A stretch of 64,000 nt of DNA from Actinomycetota bacterium (lineage in GTDB: Bacteria > Actinomycetota > Acidimicrobiia > Acidimicrobiales > RAAP-2): assembly GCA_021324355.1 (NCBI GenBank), contig JAJPJD010000045.1:1-64000 (forward strand). Direction: 5' to 3'. Both the position numbers and the translations under genes were made by a program. The notes below the pieces were generated by a model that was not told the DNA's origin, made no database searches, and saw only the letters and a list, made by a program, of their open reading frames with translations. Of this stretch, positions 52,427-61,082 are shown piece after piece (the first letter of the stretch is position 1; each line of letters starts with the position of its first letter).

Positions 52427-54373
52427 CTACCCGGCTGCGTGCTCCGGACGACCCTCCGAGCTCAGCGTGGGTCCGGTCCCAGGTACAGCCTCCATCCGGC
52501 TCGACTCGATCGCCCGACGCATCTCCCGGAGCTCTTCGGTCTCATAGCCGCTGTGAACGGACCACAAGAAAGCGATAAGTCCGATCCCTGCCGCGATCAG
52601 GTCGCTGTAGGGGAAGGCCACCGTCGGGTGCGTGGAGTTGAACCCGTACTCCCCGTAGTAGGAGAGCAGGAGCAGCGACAGGATTAGGAAGATCAGCCAC
52701 CACGCTCGGTCGATCTGCTTCCGACCTTCTTCATTGGACAGCAGCCAGGTCGCCGCCGAGACCAGGACAACTGCGGCGGCGAAGGCCACGTAGTAGGTGC
52801 CCTCGGTCCATGAGCCGTGCACCGGCAACGTGCCAGTGCGCAGGACCCAACCACCTTTGGCCGCGATGTAGAGCCACACTCCGAGGAAGGCGAACCCGAG
52901 GGTCACTCCTTGTCCTTGAGTCATGTACCCGCGCGATGGCGCGTAGTACCAAAGGTAGATGACGAATGCAAAGAATGCAGCCGTCATCACCGTGATCAGT
53001 GTCGAGAACCCACTCCAGTAGACAACCTCGGTCGCTGCGATGAAGCCCAAGGCCGAGAGCACCCACATAGCTGGCAATCGCACCGGACGATGCCAGTCCG
53101 GTGCGATGCGGCGCAGCACCGCGACCCCCGATCCGCCCATGATGTAGGTGAGCACCGTGGTCGAGGTGATGAACCCCACAATCCCATACCAGCTGGGCTG
53201 GCGGATGAAGAACAGCCCGCCGACGAAGAACGATGCGATCAGGGCCGCCCAGGGAATGCCGAAGCGGTTCATCACCTGCAGTCCCGGCGGGAAGAGGCGC
53301 TGGACCGACATGCCGTAGAAGGTCCGCGTGGACGTGCCGGTGTAGACCCAGCCGGTGCCAGCTGGCGAGATCACCGCGTCCCAGATCAGTAGAGCGGCGA
53401 AGCCGGCTAGGGCACCGATGCCTGCCGCGTGCAGCTCCCGATAGAACGGGCCGGTGGCCCAGGCCGATGTACTCAGCGCCTTCCAGTCACCAATCTTGAC
53501 GCCGAGGCTCCCCCACCGGATTCCACCGGTGAAGGCCACTTGGAGCAGCACGTACAGGACAATTGCGATTAGTACCGACAGGATGGTCGCCCGGGGAACG
53601 TCACGCTGGGGCCGTCGAGCCTCCCCTGCGTACTCGAGCGCCTGGCGGAACCCGAGATAGGCAAAGACGATCCCGGTGGTCGACACCGCCTCGAAGATCG
53701 GCGCCTTGCCGAGCGGCGCGAACCCCCCGACGCTCGACCCGTAGTTCGAGCCCCTGAACGCAGCGAACACGAAGCAGAAGGTGAGGGTCGGGATAATCAG
53801 CTTCCACGCCACCACCCACCGGTTGACCTCGGAGAGCAGCCGGATGCCGAAGAAGTTCAGGAAGAAGAACAGGAGCAGGAAGCCAAAGGCCAGCATCACT
53901 CCCTTCGGCCACGCCAGGATCGTGCTCTTGGGTGGGATCAGACCGATGTTCGGGAACTTCGACGACAGATAGGTGACCGACGCCTCCGCCTCGATGGCCG
54001 GAACTGACACCGCCGACAGCAAATATGCCCACCCGAGCAACATCCCGGCATACCCACCATGGGTGAGTTGCGGGTACCGGGCAAGAGCCCCGGTTCGGGG
54101 CAGCATGCCCGCAATCTCCATGTAAGTCAGCGCGATGAAGAGCACGCAGATGCCGCCGATGATCCACGACACCATGGACGCCGGACCGGCGGTGGCGTCG
54201 GCCGAGAGCACCGCGAACAGCCAGCCCGAGCCAATGATCGCCCCCAAGGAGAGCGCGGTCAGTTGGGTCAGACCCATTGTGCGACGGAGCTTGCGGTCCG
54301 ACTGCTCGAACCCAGCGAGACCGGTCCCCGAGGCAGGCTCTACAACGGTCGGACGTTCCTGCGCGAGTGCCAT
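52427..54373 (-). CDS. APC-family amino acid/polyamine permease
   Basis: 648 residues with about 12-14 helices. The APC start motif is clear (LTQLTALSLGAIIGSGWLFA, ~35-54), with YMEIAGMLPRTGALARYP (~103-120) and GFRQALEYAGEARRPQRDVPRATI (~240-263). The ~130-residue C-terminal extension with two extra helices is longer than usual. A secondary transporter for an amino acid, probably with protons; glutamate/GABA exchange cannot be excluded but is not shown. A hairpin follows its stop. Confidence 0.92.
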   Translation of the reverse strand: MALAQERPTVVEPASGTGLAGFEQSDRKLRRTMGLTQLTALSLGAIIGSGWLFAVLSADATAGPASMVSWIIGGICVLFIALTYMEIAGMLPRTGALARYPQLTHGGYAGMLLGWAYLLSAVSVPAIEAEASVTYLSSKFPNIGLIPPKSTILAWPKGVMLAFGFLLLFFFLNFFGIRLLSEVNRWVVAWKLIIPTLTFCFVFAAFRGSNYGSSVGGFAPLGKAPIFEAVSTTGIVFAYLGFRQALEYAGEARRPQRDVPRATILSVLIAIVLYVLLQVAFTGGIRWGSLGVKIGDWKALSTSAWATGPFYRELHAAGIGALAGFAALLIWDAVISPAGTGWVYTGTSTRTFYGMSVQRLFPPGLQVMNRFGIPWAALIASFFVGGLFFIRQPSWYGIVGFITSTTVLTYIMGGSGVAVLRRIAPDWHRPVRLPAMWVLSALGFIAATEVVYWSGFSTLITVMTAAFFAFVIYLWYYAPSRGYMTQGQGVTLGFAFLGVWLYIAAKGGWVLRTGTLPVHGSWTEGTYYVAFAAAVVLVSAATWLLSNEEGRKQIDRAWWLIFLILSLLLLSYYGEYGFNSTHPTVAFPYSDLIAAGIGLIAFLWSVHSGYETEELREMRRAIESSRMEAVPGTGPTLSSEGRPEHAAG

Positions 54374-54512
54374 CTATCCCCCCTCACAGCCCGTAGAACT
54401 GCGAACAGACAACCTCCGGACAAAGTCTCCCAGAGCTGACCAGGTACTTCAAGTGATTCGCGTGAGGGTAGGAAAGGGAAGGCCGCGATGGCACGGGCCG
54501 TGCAACTCCACA

Positions 54513-54548
54513 CCTCCGCCCAAAGATAATCGATCGTTCGGGCGGAGG
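54513..54548. repeat. 9-bp inverted repeat in the divergent gap
   Basis: CCTCCGCCC at 54513-54521 and GGGCGGAGG at 54540-54548 pair perfectly around an 18-base AT-richer loop (with ATCGAT at its centre). It sits between the APC permease start (54373) and the EamA start (54629). It may be a regulator site or part of a 5' leader. GCACGGGCCGTGC at 54491-54503 is a further palindrome next to it. Confidence 0.4.
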
Positions 54549-54628
54549 CCCGTTTGGTGCGCCTTGTTACTCCCAAAATGCTTTAGCGATAAGGATGCAT
54601 ACTGGGATTGGTTCTATCCTGCACCTCG

Positions 54629-55660
54629 GTGACCAAACGTGGCTGGCTCCTGTTCGCCACCATGGGTGTCATCTGGGGCATTCCCTACCTGCTCATTCGT
54701 ATCGCAGTCCGCGATATCGCGCCGCCGACCTTGGTCTTCTTCCGCACTGCCGGAGCCGGCCTGGCGTTTCTGCCGTTGCTCGGGCGGCCGTCCAACACTG
54801 TGCTGCTTCTCCGCCACTGGCGTCCGGTCGCCGTCTACACGGTCATCGAGGTGGCCGTACCGTGGTTGCTGCTGTCGCGGGCCGAGCAGCACCTGGCCAG
54901 CTCTCTGTCCGGCCTCCTCGTGGCCACTGTCCCCCTGATCGCCGTGATCATTTCCTGGGTGACCCGCCACGAACCCGCGCCAGGGTGGCGGCGACTGGGC
55001 GGCTTGGCTCTCGGCTTCGGCGGGGTCGCGATCATCGTCGGCATCGATCTGCGCGGGCCCGACCTCATCGCGGTCCTGGAGGTCCTGGGGGTCGCGCTCT
55101 GCTACGCGGTCGGACCGTTCGTCGTCGTGCTGCGCCTCCAAGCCGTGCCGACCAACCTGGTGGTCGGAGCCTCGCTAGTCCTGACCGGTGCCGGGTACGC
55201 CCCCTATGGACTCACACACCTCCCTCATCATCTCTCACCCGAAGAAGTCGTCTCGGTCATTCTCCTTGTCGTCGTCTGCACCGCGGTCGCCTTCCTCACC
55301 TACTTCCAGTTGATCGCCGAGGTGGGCCCAGCCCGATCCACGGTGATCACCTACATCAACCCAGCAGTGGCAGTCGTGCTCGGCATCGTGCTCCTGCACG
55401 AGACCGTTTCGCGTGGCTTAGCAGCCGGGATCCCACTGGTGTTCTTAGGGTCCATCCTCGGGACGATCCGCCATCGAGAAAGGGGCGAGAATCGCTCGGT
55501 ACCTGGTGACGTGGCAGGGAAACCGACGCGGCTCAACGAAACCCGCGACCTGCCAACAACGTTCGTCAGACCACGAACAGATATGGTCGGTCTGTGGTCG
55601 AGATCGCCTCGTTCAACATCAGCGACCCAAAGGAGCTCTGGGAAGAGCTCGGCTTCGTGA
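54629..55660 (+). CDS. EamA/DMT-family transporter
   Basis: 343 residues from a GTG; a TTG seven codons upstream is possible. Ten helices in two EamA repeats, starting GWLLFATMGVIWGIPYLLIRIAV and, in the second half, VEVLGVALCYAVGPFVVVL...ARSTVITYINPAVAVVLGIVLLHE. DMT proteins export metabolites or amino acids. The frame runs on ~65 residues after the last helix (RHRERGENRSVPG onward) into Arg/Ser/Thr-rich sequence that overlaps the next gene by 67 bases; that tail is probably poorly conserved, or reflects a lost stop or frameshift. Confidence 0.88.
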   Translation: MTKRGWLLFATMGVIWGIPYLLIRIAVRDIAPPTLVFFRTAGAGLAFLPLLGRPSNTVLLLRHWRPVAVYTVIEVAVPWLLLSRAEQHLASSLSGLLVATVPLIAVIISWVTRHEPAPGWRRLGGLALGFGGVAIIVGIDLRGPDLIAVLEVLGVALCYAVGPFVVVLRLQAVPTNLVVGASLVLTGAGYAPYGLTHLPHHLSPEEVVSVILLVVVCTAVAFLTYFQLIAEVGPARSTVITYINPAVAVVLGIVLLHETVSRGLAAGIPLVFLGSILGTIRHRERGENRSVPGDVAGKPTRLNETRDLPTTFVRPRTDMVGLWSRSPRSTSATQRSSGKSSAS

Positions 55661-56211
55661 TCGAGGACGGGGCAACCTGGATCAGCGGCATCTGCCATCG
55701 GCTCGATGCCGAGGGACGAGGGATCGTCTCGTGGAGCCTCCGCGGGGCTGGAGGACCAGGAGAGCTCCCCTGCCACGACGGCGAGCCCGATCCGAGGCCC
55801 ACCCCATTGCATCCAAACGGTGTGGTGGCCGTCGACCACCTCGTCATCGCCACCCCCGACCTCAGGCGGACGGTGGCTGCCTTCGAGCGTGCGGGCATAG
55901 CGCTGCGACGGACCAGGAACGCCGGGACCCCAGAGCGCCCGACGATGCAAGCATTCTTCCGGCTCGGCCAGGTCATCGTCGAGGTGGTCGGTGACCCTCG
56001 CCGGACAGATTCGGGCCAGGCTCGGTTCTACGGGCTCGCGTTCACGGTCACCGACATCGAAGCGACCGCCGCCTACCTCGGACCCAGGCTGCGCCCGACC
56101 AAGCCCGCGGTCCAACCGGGCCGGCTGATTGCCACCCTTGACTGGTCCGTTGGTTCCCAGCTTCCGATGGCATTCATGTCGCGGCCAACGCGGACACCGG
56201 CTGGCCCGTGA
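55594..56211 (+). CDS. VOC-superfamily (glyoxalase-like) protein
   Basis: 205 residues from a GTG inside the EamA tail. Two VOC-like halves: VAVDHLVIATPDLRRTVAAFERAGIALRRT (~89-118, with the His that begins a metal site) and FYGLAFTVTDIEATAAYLG (~150-168), each followed by RLGQVIVEVVG-type strands. VOC enzymes are metal-dependent isomerases, lyases or dioxygenases; which applies cannot be told. The C-terminus is short and runs out in Pro/Arg. Confidence 0.75.
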   Translation: MVEIASFNISDPKELWEELGFVIEDGATWISGICHRLDAEGRGIVSWSLRGAGGPGELPCHDGEPDPRPTPLHPNGVVAVDHLVIATPDLRRTVAAFERAGIALRRTRNAGTPERPTMQAFFRLGQVIVEVVGDPRRTDSGQARFYGLAFTVTDIEATAAYLGPRLRPTKPAVQPGRLIATLDWSVGSQLPMAFMSRPTRTPAGP

Positions 56212-56344
56212 TCACTCCCCGTTGCCCAAGAAGCCGGCTCGGATGGCCGCTATACTGCGGCTTGGTTTTCGGGTGTCGCTCACAGCGGATCACTCGGCAC
56301 GGTTGTACGCCAGTGTTTGCCAACACGAGTTGTAAGGGGGGCGG

Positions 56345-56971
56345 ATGACTGACGTCACCCATGTTTTGGAGAGCACCGGAGCCCGGGCCGAGGTGGCGCC
56401 GGAAGCCGCCGTCCACCGGCCGTCATTTCAGATCGTCCCAGTTCGGGGGCTCCCTATCGTCGCCGTCGTCCTCGCCTGCCTGGTAGTGGCCATCGCGACC
56501 AACCGACTGTGGGCGATCGACTTCTTCCACGTCGTGAGCGGGGGCATCTGGACCGCGCTGGATTTGTTCTTGGGGTTCGTGATCGGCCCGATCCTCGGTC
56601 GACTTTCCATTCCGGCCCGGATCGAATTCACGACCCGCTTCATGCCGAAGATGGTGCTCATCATGCCAACATTGGTGACCTGCACCCTGGCTGCCGGCTG
56701 GCAGCTGGCCAGGCATGAGGGGTATCTCACCTCGTCATACTCGCATCACGGTTGGATCGTGGCTTCCTTCATCGTGGTTGCCGTCATGGCCATCATCGCC
56801 CTGGGTCTTCTCGAGCCAGCGAACATCGCTGTGCTATTCGAGTTGAAGAAGCCAGAACCAGATGGCGAGATCATCGGCAGGTTGATGCGGCGCTTCATCA
56901 TGACCGCCGGGATCACGGGAGCGATGCAAGTCGCGACCCTGGTCATCATGACCCGGATCGCCACAACGTGA
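56345..56971 (+). CDS. Five-helix integral membrane protein, hypothetical
   Basis: 208 residues; AAGGGGGG precedes the ATG, and TATACT at 56251-56256 could be its -10 box. Helices at about 35-52, 56-80 (FFHVVSGGIWTALDLFLGFVIG), 97-117, 135-160 and 185-205. The His and Trp in FFHVVSGGIW resemble heme- or copper-linked CopD/DUF2269-like membrane proteins, but that is only a resemblance. It overlaps the next gene by 4 bases, so the pair is coupled. Confidence 0.7.
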   Translation: MTDVTHVLESTGARAEVAPEAAVHRPSFQIVPVRGLPIVAVVLACLVVAIATNRLWAIDFFHVVSGGIWTALDLFLGFVIGPILGRLSIPARIEFTTRFMPKMVLIMPTLVTCTLAAGWQLARHEGYLTSSYSHHGWIVASFIVVAVMAIIALGLLEPANIAVLFELKKPEPDGEIIGRLMRRFIMTAGITGAMQVATLVIMTRIATT

Positions 56972-57384
56972 GCACAACTCAAGGACTCCAACACCCGGCG
57001 CAAAGGCGCCTGCCTCCGGTTGCAGAGTTGACCGTCGGGTCGGTGGCACTCATGCTGTCCGGGGGCGTCTACCTCGCTTCGTACCTTCCGAAGCGCCCTC
57101 CACTGGGACCGGCATTGGGCCTGCTGATCGCCGGAGGAGTGCTGACGCTGGCCGCTCTCGTTCTGCTGGTGCGGATCCGCGACTTCGCCTGGGGGAGCTT
57201 CTTCCTCGTCGCTCGATGGGCATTGTTGGCGTACATGGTCATCGCGGCGATCCTGGCGTTCGTCTTCATCTATGACCATACGAGAGGGGCCACGCTTGGG
57301 ATCCTGATTGCCACCCTTGCCGTCTTCGCGATCGACGTGCCAGTGGTGATCGCGTACACTGTCGCTCGATACCAGCGGAATTGA
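56968..57384 (+). CDS. Four-helix membrane protein, partner of the preceding gene
   Basis: 138 residues from the GTG overlapping the upstream stop. Helices ~20-40 (TVGSVALMLSGGVYLASYL), 46-68 (LGLLIAGGVLTLAALVLLV), 78-103 (FFLVARWALLAYMVIAAILAFVFIY) and 108-130. Few charged residues. Gene order and overlap point to a two-subunit membrane complex of unknown role, followed by the kinase-like gene after 27 bases. Confidence 0.65.
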   Translation: MSTTQGLQHPAQRRLPPVAELTVGSVALMLSGGVYLASYLPKRPPLGPALGLLIAGGVLTLAALVLLVRIRDFAWGSFFLVARWALLAYMVIAAILAFVFIYDHTRGATLGILIATLAVFAIDVPVVIAYTVARYQRN

Positions 57385-57411
57385 TCTGGTCACGGCGGCC
57401 CTAGAGGAATC

Positions 57412-58527
57412 GTGGTATCAATACCCAGGACCACCGAAGCCATCACTGGTGAATGGCTGACGGAGATCTTCCGATCCTCAGGAATCATCGGTGCCGACAC
57501 CACCATCACCGCAGTCGTGCACCAACCCATCGGTGTCGGAGTCGGCATTGTCGGCCAGCTTGCACGGCTGAGCCTCCGCTGCGAGGGCGATCCAAGGGGT
57601 GTGCCTGAAAGCGTCGTCGTCAAGCTTCCGTCGCACCTCCCAGAGAACCGAATGATTGGCGACCACTTCAACTTTTACGAGCGTGAGGGTCGCTTCTACC
57701 TCGAGATCGCCGACCGGGTCCCGGTGCGAGTGCCTCGATGCTTTTGGAATCACCTGGACCCGGAAGGAAACACCTTTGCCCTGATCCTCGAGGACCTGAG
57801 TGGCCGGACCTGCTTCAGCCAGATCGATGGAGCCGACCCTTCCCGGGCAAGCCAGGCCCTAAAGGCGCTCGCCGGACTCCATGCCACCTGGTGGTCCGCT
57901 CCTGCCCTGGAGAGCCTCACATGGATGCCCAACCTCGACGATCCGATCAACCTCTCGGCCGGGGAACAGTACCGGCAGGCATGGCCAACCTTCGTTCGCC
58001 TCTTCGGAGGTGACCTACCCGAGGGGAGTATCCCACTGGCTGAACGGATCCAGCAGCAGTTCGAGGACCTCGTCAAGGCAGGGATCGCAGAGGCGCCACG
58101 GACCGTCTGTCACGGGGACTTCCGGCTCGACAACCTACTCTTCGACGATCAAGGTCCGGACCCGGTGGTCGTGCTCGATTGGCAGATCTCCTACCGCGGC
58201 CCGGCGATATCTGATGTCGCCTACTTCCTCTGTCAATCGCTCGACACGACCACTCGCCAGAGCAACGAAAGGGAGCTCGTCTCCTGTTGGTACGAGACCG
58301 TGGCACGCCACCTCACTGGCGACCACGGATCTCACCTCTACGACTACCCGCTGGAGCTGGCCTGGGACCACTACCGCCGCAGTGCCCTGGCGACGACGGT
58401 CTACCCGGTAACCGCGGGCGGCGCCATGGATCCTGCCAATGACCGCGGGCGTGAGCTGATCGCGGCGATGGCTCACCGAGTGTTCTCGGCAGTCCTCCAA
58501 CTGGGTTCGGCGGAACTGCTCCCCTGA
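57412..58527 (+). CDS. Aminoglycoside-phosphotransferase/EcKinase-like protein
   Basis: 371 residues from a GTG. APH-type kinase core: VVVKLPSHLP (~64, ATP-binding Lys), ALILEDLSG (~122), the catalytic loop CHGDFRLDNLLF (His 234, Asp 236) and VLDWQ (metal Asp). The pattern is nearer to the ecdysteroid-kinase-like/acyl-CoA-dehydrogenase-linked group than to drug-resistance enzymes, and many such proteins phosphorylate small alcohols. It sits between the membrane pair and the orphan CoxL gene. Confidence 0.82.
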   Translation: MVSIPRTTEAITGEWLTEIFRSSGIIGADTTITAVVHQPIGVGVGIVGQLARLSLRCEGDPRGVPESVVVKLPSHLPENRMIGDHFNFYEREGRFYLEIADRVPVRVPRCFWNHLDPEGNTFALILEDLSGRTCFSQIDGADPSRASQALKALAGLHATWWSAPALESLTWMPNLDDPINLSAGEQYRQAWPTFVRLFGGDLPEGSIPLAERIQQQFEDLVKAGIAEAPRTVCHGDFRLDNLLFDDQGPDPVVVLDWQISYRGPAISDVAYFLCQSLDTTTRQSNERELVSCWYETVARHLTGDHGSHLYDYPLELAWDHYRRSALATTVYPVTAGGAMDPANDRGRELIAAMAHRVFSAVLQLGSAELLP

Positions 58528-58540
58528 AGTCGATCGTGTG

Positions 58541-58648
58541 GGCAGACGACAACTGCCACCGAGGAGGACCGACCGGTACCTCTGGCTCCGGAAGCGTCCA
58601 AACGAATCAATAGTCTTGTCGGCAGACGAGCCGTCAGCCTCGTCTGCC
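58541..58648. promoter_or_regulatory. Repeated GGCAGACGA elements upstream of the orphan CoxL gene
   Basis: GGCAGACGA appears at 58541-58549 and 58621-58629; the second begins an 11-bp perfect inverted repeat (CGGCAGACGAG at 58620-58630, complement at 58639-58649, 8-base loop). TAGGGT at 58656-58661 could be a -10 box for a near-leaderless start at 58672. The hairpin would sit just upstream of it. An operator is likely; the binding protein is unknown. Confidence 0.45.
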
Positions 58649-58671
58649 GGGTCCGATAGGGTCCTCACCCG

Positions 58672-61050
58672 ATGCCTGGATCGATCTTGGGAACCCGCGT
58701 CCTTCGGATAGAGGACCCGGAACTGCTCACTGGCCACGGCACGTTCGTCGGGAACCTCCGTGTCCCCGGCATGGCCTACGCCACGTTCGTGCGTTCGCCG
58801 CTGGCTCATGCCCTGGTCAACTCGGTCGACATCTCACGAGCCTCCAGGGCTCCGGGGGTCCTGGGAGCCTGGACCGCTGCGGACCTGCAGCTCGAGCCCT
58901 ACCACGGCTTTATGGTCTTGAACCCAGCGTGCGGGCGGCCCCCCTTGGCCACTGGCAAGGTCCGTTTTGTCGGGGAACCGGTCGCAGTGATCGTCGCCGA
59001 GACGGCAGCGGCGGCTGCGGACGCGGCCGAGAGTGTCGAAGTCGACTACACGCCCCTTCCTGCCGTGGTGGACCCAGAAGAAGCGCTTGTCGCTGGCGCG
59101 CCACTGCAGTTCGAAGAACTGGGGAGCAACATCGCCGCCGGCTTTCGGGATCGCGAGGATGTTGATCCTTTTGCTCGAGCTAGCCGGGTGGTCCGGCTCA
59201 GAATCGCGAACCAGCGGGTTGCGGTCGTGCCGCTAGAGGGGAATGCGATCGCCGTCGTTCCCGGAGACGATGGCGCGGGTCACCTGCTCACGGTCTACGT
59301 GTCGACGCAGATGCCTCACGGCTTCCGGGACAATCTCTGCCGCCTCCTGAACCTCGACCGGGATGCGGTTCGGGTCATCACACCTCACGTTGGGGGTGGT
59401 TTCGGTGCAAAGGCAGGAGTCATGGCCGAGCACCTGGTTGTCACGACCGTTGCCAACCGCCTGGGGCGACCCGTCATGTGGGTCGAGACCCGTTCGGAGA
59501 ACATGGTCGCGATGCCCCACGGCCGCGGCCAGATCGACTATGTCGAGCTTGGATTCGATGAGCAGGCCAAGATCACTGGCATGCGAGTACGAGTCGTCTC
59601 CGACGCCGGAGCCTATGCGGGCTTCGGAGGCGCACTGGCAATCGGCCCAACCAGGCTGATGGCCCAGGGTGTCTATCGGATTCCGACGATTCGTTACGAC
59701 GTTGCGGCCGTACTTACCAACACGACGCCGATGGGAGCATTCCGAGGTGCGGGACGCCCAGAAGCCGCTGAATTCCTCGAGCGGACAATGGACCTCGCAG
59801 CTGACGAGCTGGGGATCGATCCGGTCGAGTTGCGTAGACGAAATCTGATCGCTCCCGATGAGTTTCCCTTTACGACCCTGATGGGGGCACGGTATGACAG
59901 CGGCGATTATGAGAGGGCTCTCGACAAAGCATTGCAGATCGCCGATTACGATGCTCTGCGGCGCGAGCAGGAACGCCGGCGACGGAACGGGGACCGGGTA
60001 GCCCTCGGAATCGGCGTCGCGGTGTACGTCGAAGTCACCGCAGGCGGCGGGGCTAAGGAGTTCGGTCGAGTAGATGTCCACGAGGACGGCTCGGCCACAA
60101 TCAGGGTCGGTACATCGGCTCACGGACAAGGGCATGCCACATCGTTCGCGATGATCGTGGCCGACCGCCTCGGGATCCCTCTCAACGCCATCCGTTTCAT
60201 CCAATCCGACACAGCCGAGGTGCCACGGGGCGGAGGCACCGGGGGTTCGAGAAGCCTCCAGGTCGGAGGCAATGCAGTCCGCCAAGCCGCCGAGGAGGTC
60301 TTGGCCCGCGCCAAGGAGCTCGCGGCTGAGGAGCTCGAGGCGAGCACAGCCGACATCACCGTGACTGAGGACGGGCGAGTCGGGGTGGCGGGCGTCCCCT
60401 CCAGAGCGATTAGCTGGGCCAGGCTGGCCCAGCTAGCAGCGTCCTCGGGCAACCCTCTCGCCGCCTCGGTTGACTTCAGCCAGGAGGGTCCGACATTCCC
60501 CTTTGGTGCTCATCTATCAGTTGTCGAGGTCGACCTGGACACCGGCGCAGTTCGACCCTTGCGGCACGTCGCTGTCGACGACTGCGGACGTGTCTTGAAT
60601 CCAATGGTCGTGACGGGACAACAACATGGCGGAATCGCGCAGGGGATGTCCCAAGCGCTGTGGGAGCACATGGTGTACGACGAAAGCGGGAACCCGCTCA
60701 CGTCGAACCTGGCGGATTACCCGATGCCGTCGGCTGCTGAGCTGTGCTCGCTCGAGGCTTCGAACACAGAGACCCCAAGTCCCCTCAATCCGCTCGGGGC
60801 GAAGGGCATTGGAGAGTCCGGAACTATTGGGTCCACTCCAGCAGTGCACAACGCCGTGATCGACGCCCTAAGCCACCTCGGGATCCGGCACCTCGACATG
60901 CCGTGCACGCCACTCAAAATCTTTGAGGCGGTAAGGGCAGCAGAGGCCGGATCGCTACCTTCCGTGTGGAGAGAGCCACCAGCCGCGCTGTCTCAGCTCC
61001 CCCTTCGCGGCGAACGGCCGCGGCCGGAGGCAGCTGACGCTGACATCTGA
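58672..61050 (+). CDS. Orphan CoxL-like molybdopterin large subunit
   Basis: 792 residues, full length. Same family as 49872-52172 with long shared stretches (for example [20 protein letters not shown] near the C-terminus, catalytic Glu kept), but the active-site loop reads AFRGAGR with Phe 357 in place of Tyr. GGGFGAK and HGQGH are present. No small or medium subunit gene is adjacent; it may share coxS and coxM with the operon at 48.6-52 kb, or use subunits elsewhere. An extra ~30-residue Pro/Arg tail follows the usual end. The substrate probably differs from that of the first CoxL. Confidence 0.9.
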   Translation: MPGSILGTRVLRIEDPELLTGHGTFVGNLRVPGMAYATFVRSPLAHALVNSVDISRASRAPGVLGAWTAADLQLEPYHGFMVLNPACGRPPLATGKVRFVGEPVAVIVAETAAAAADAAESVEVDYTPLPAVVDPEEALVAGAPLQFEELGSNIAAGFRDREDVDPFARASRVVRLRIANQRVAVVPLEGNAIAVVPGDDGAGHLLTVYVSTQMPHGFRDNLCRLLNLDRDAVRVITPHVGGGFGAKAGVMAEHLVVTTVANRLGRPVMWVETRSENMVAMPHGRGQIDYVELGFDEQAKITGMRVRVVSDAGAYAGFGGALAIGPTRLMAQGVYRIPTIRYDVAAVLTNTTPMGAFRGAGRPEAAEFLERTMDLAADELGIDPVELRRRNLIAPDEFPFTTLMGARYDSGDYERALDKALQIADYDALRREQERRRRNGDRVALGIGVAVYVEVTAGGGAKEFGRVDVHEDGSATIRVGTSAHGQGHATSFAMIVADRLGIPLNAIRFIQSDTAEVPRGGGTGGSRSLQVGGNAVRQAAEEVLARAKELAAEELEASTADITVTEDGRVGVAGVPSRAISWARLAQLAASSGNPLAASVDFSQEGPTFPFGAHLSVVEVDLDTGAVRPLRHVAVDDCGRVLNPMVVTGQQHGGIAQGMSQALWEHMVYDESGNPLTSNLADYPMPSAAELCSLEASNTETPSPLNPLGAKGIGESGTIGSTPAVHNAVIDALSHLGIRHLDMPCTPLKIFEAVRAAEAGSLPSVWREPPAALSQLPLRGERPRPEAADADI

Positions 61051-61082
61051 TTCGGCTGCTGCTGTCGTGCCGGAACTGCTTT

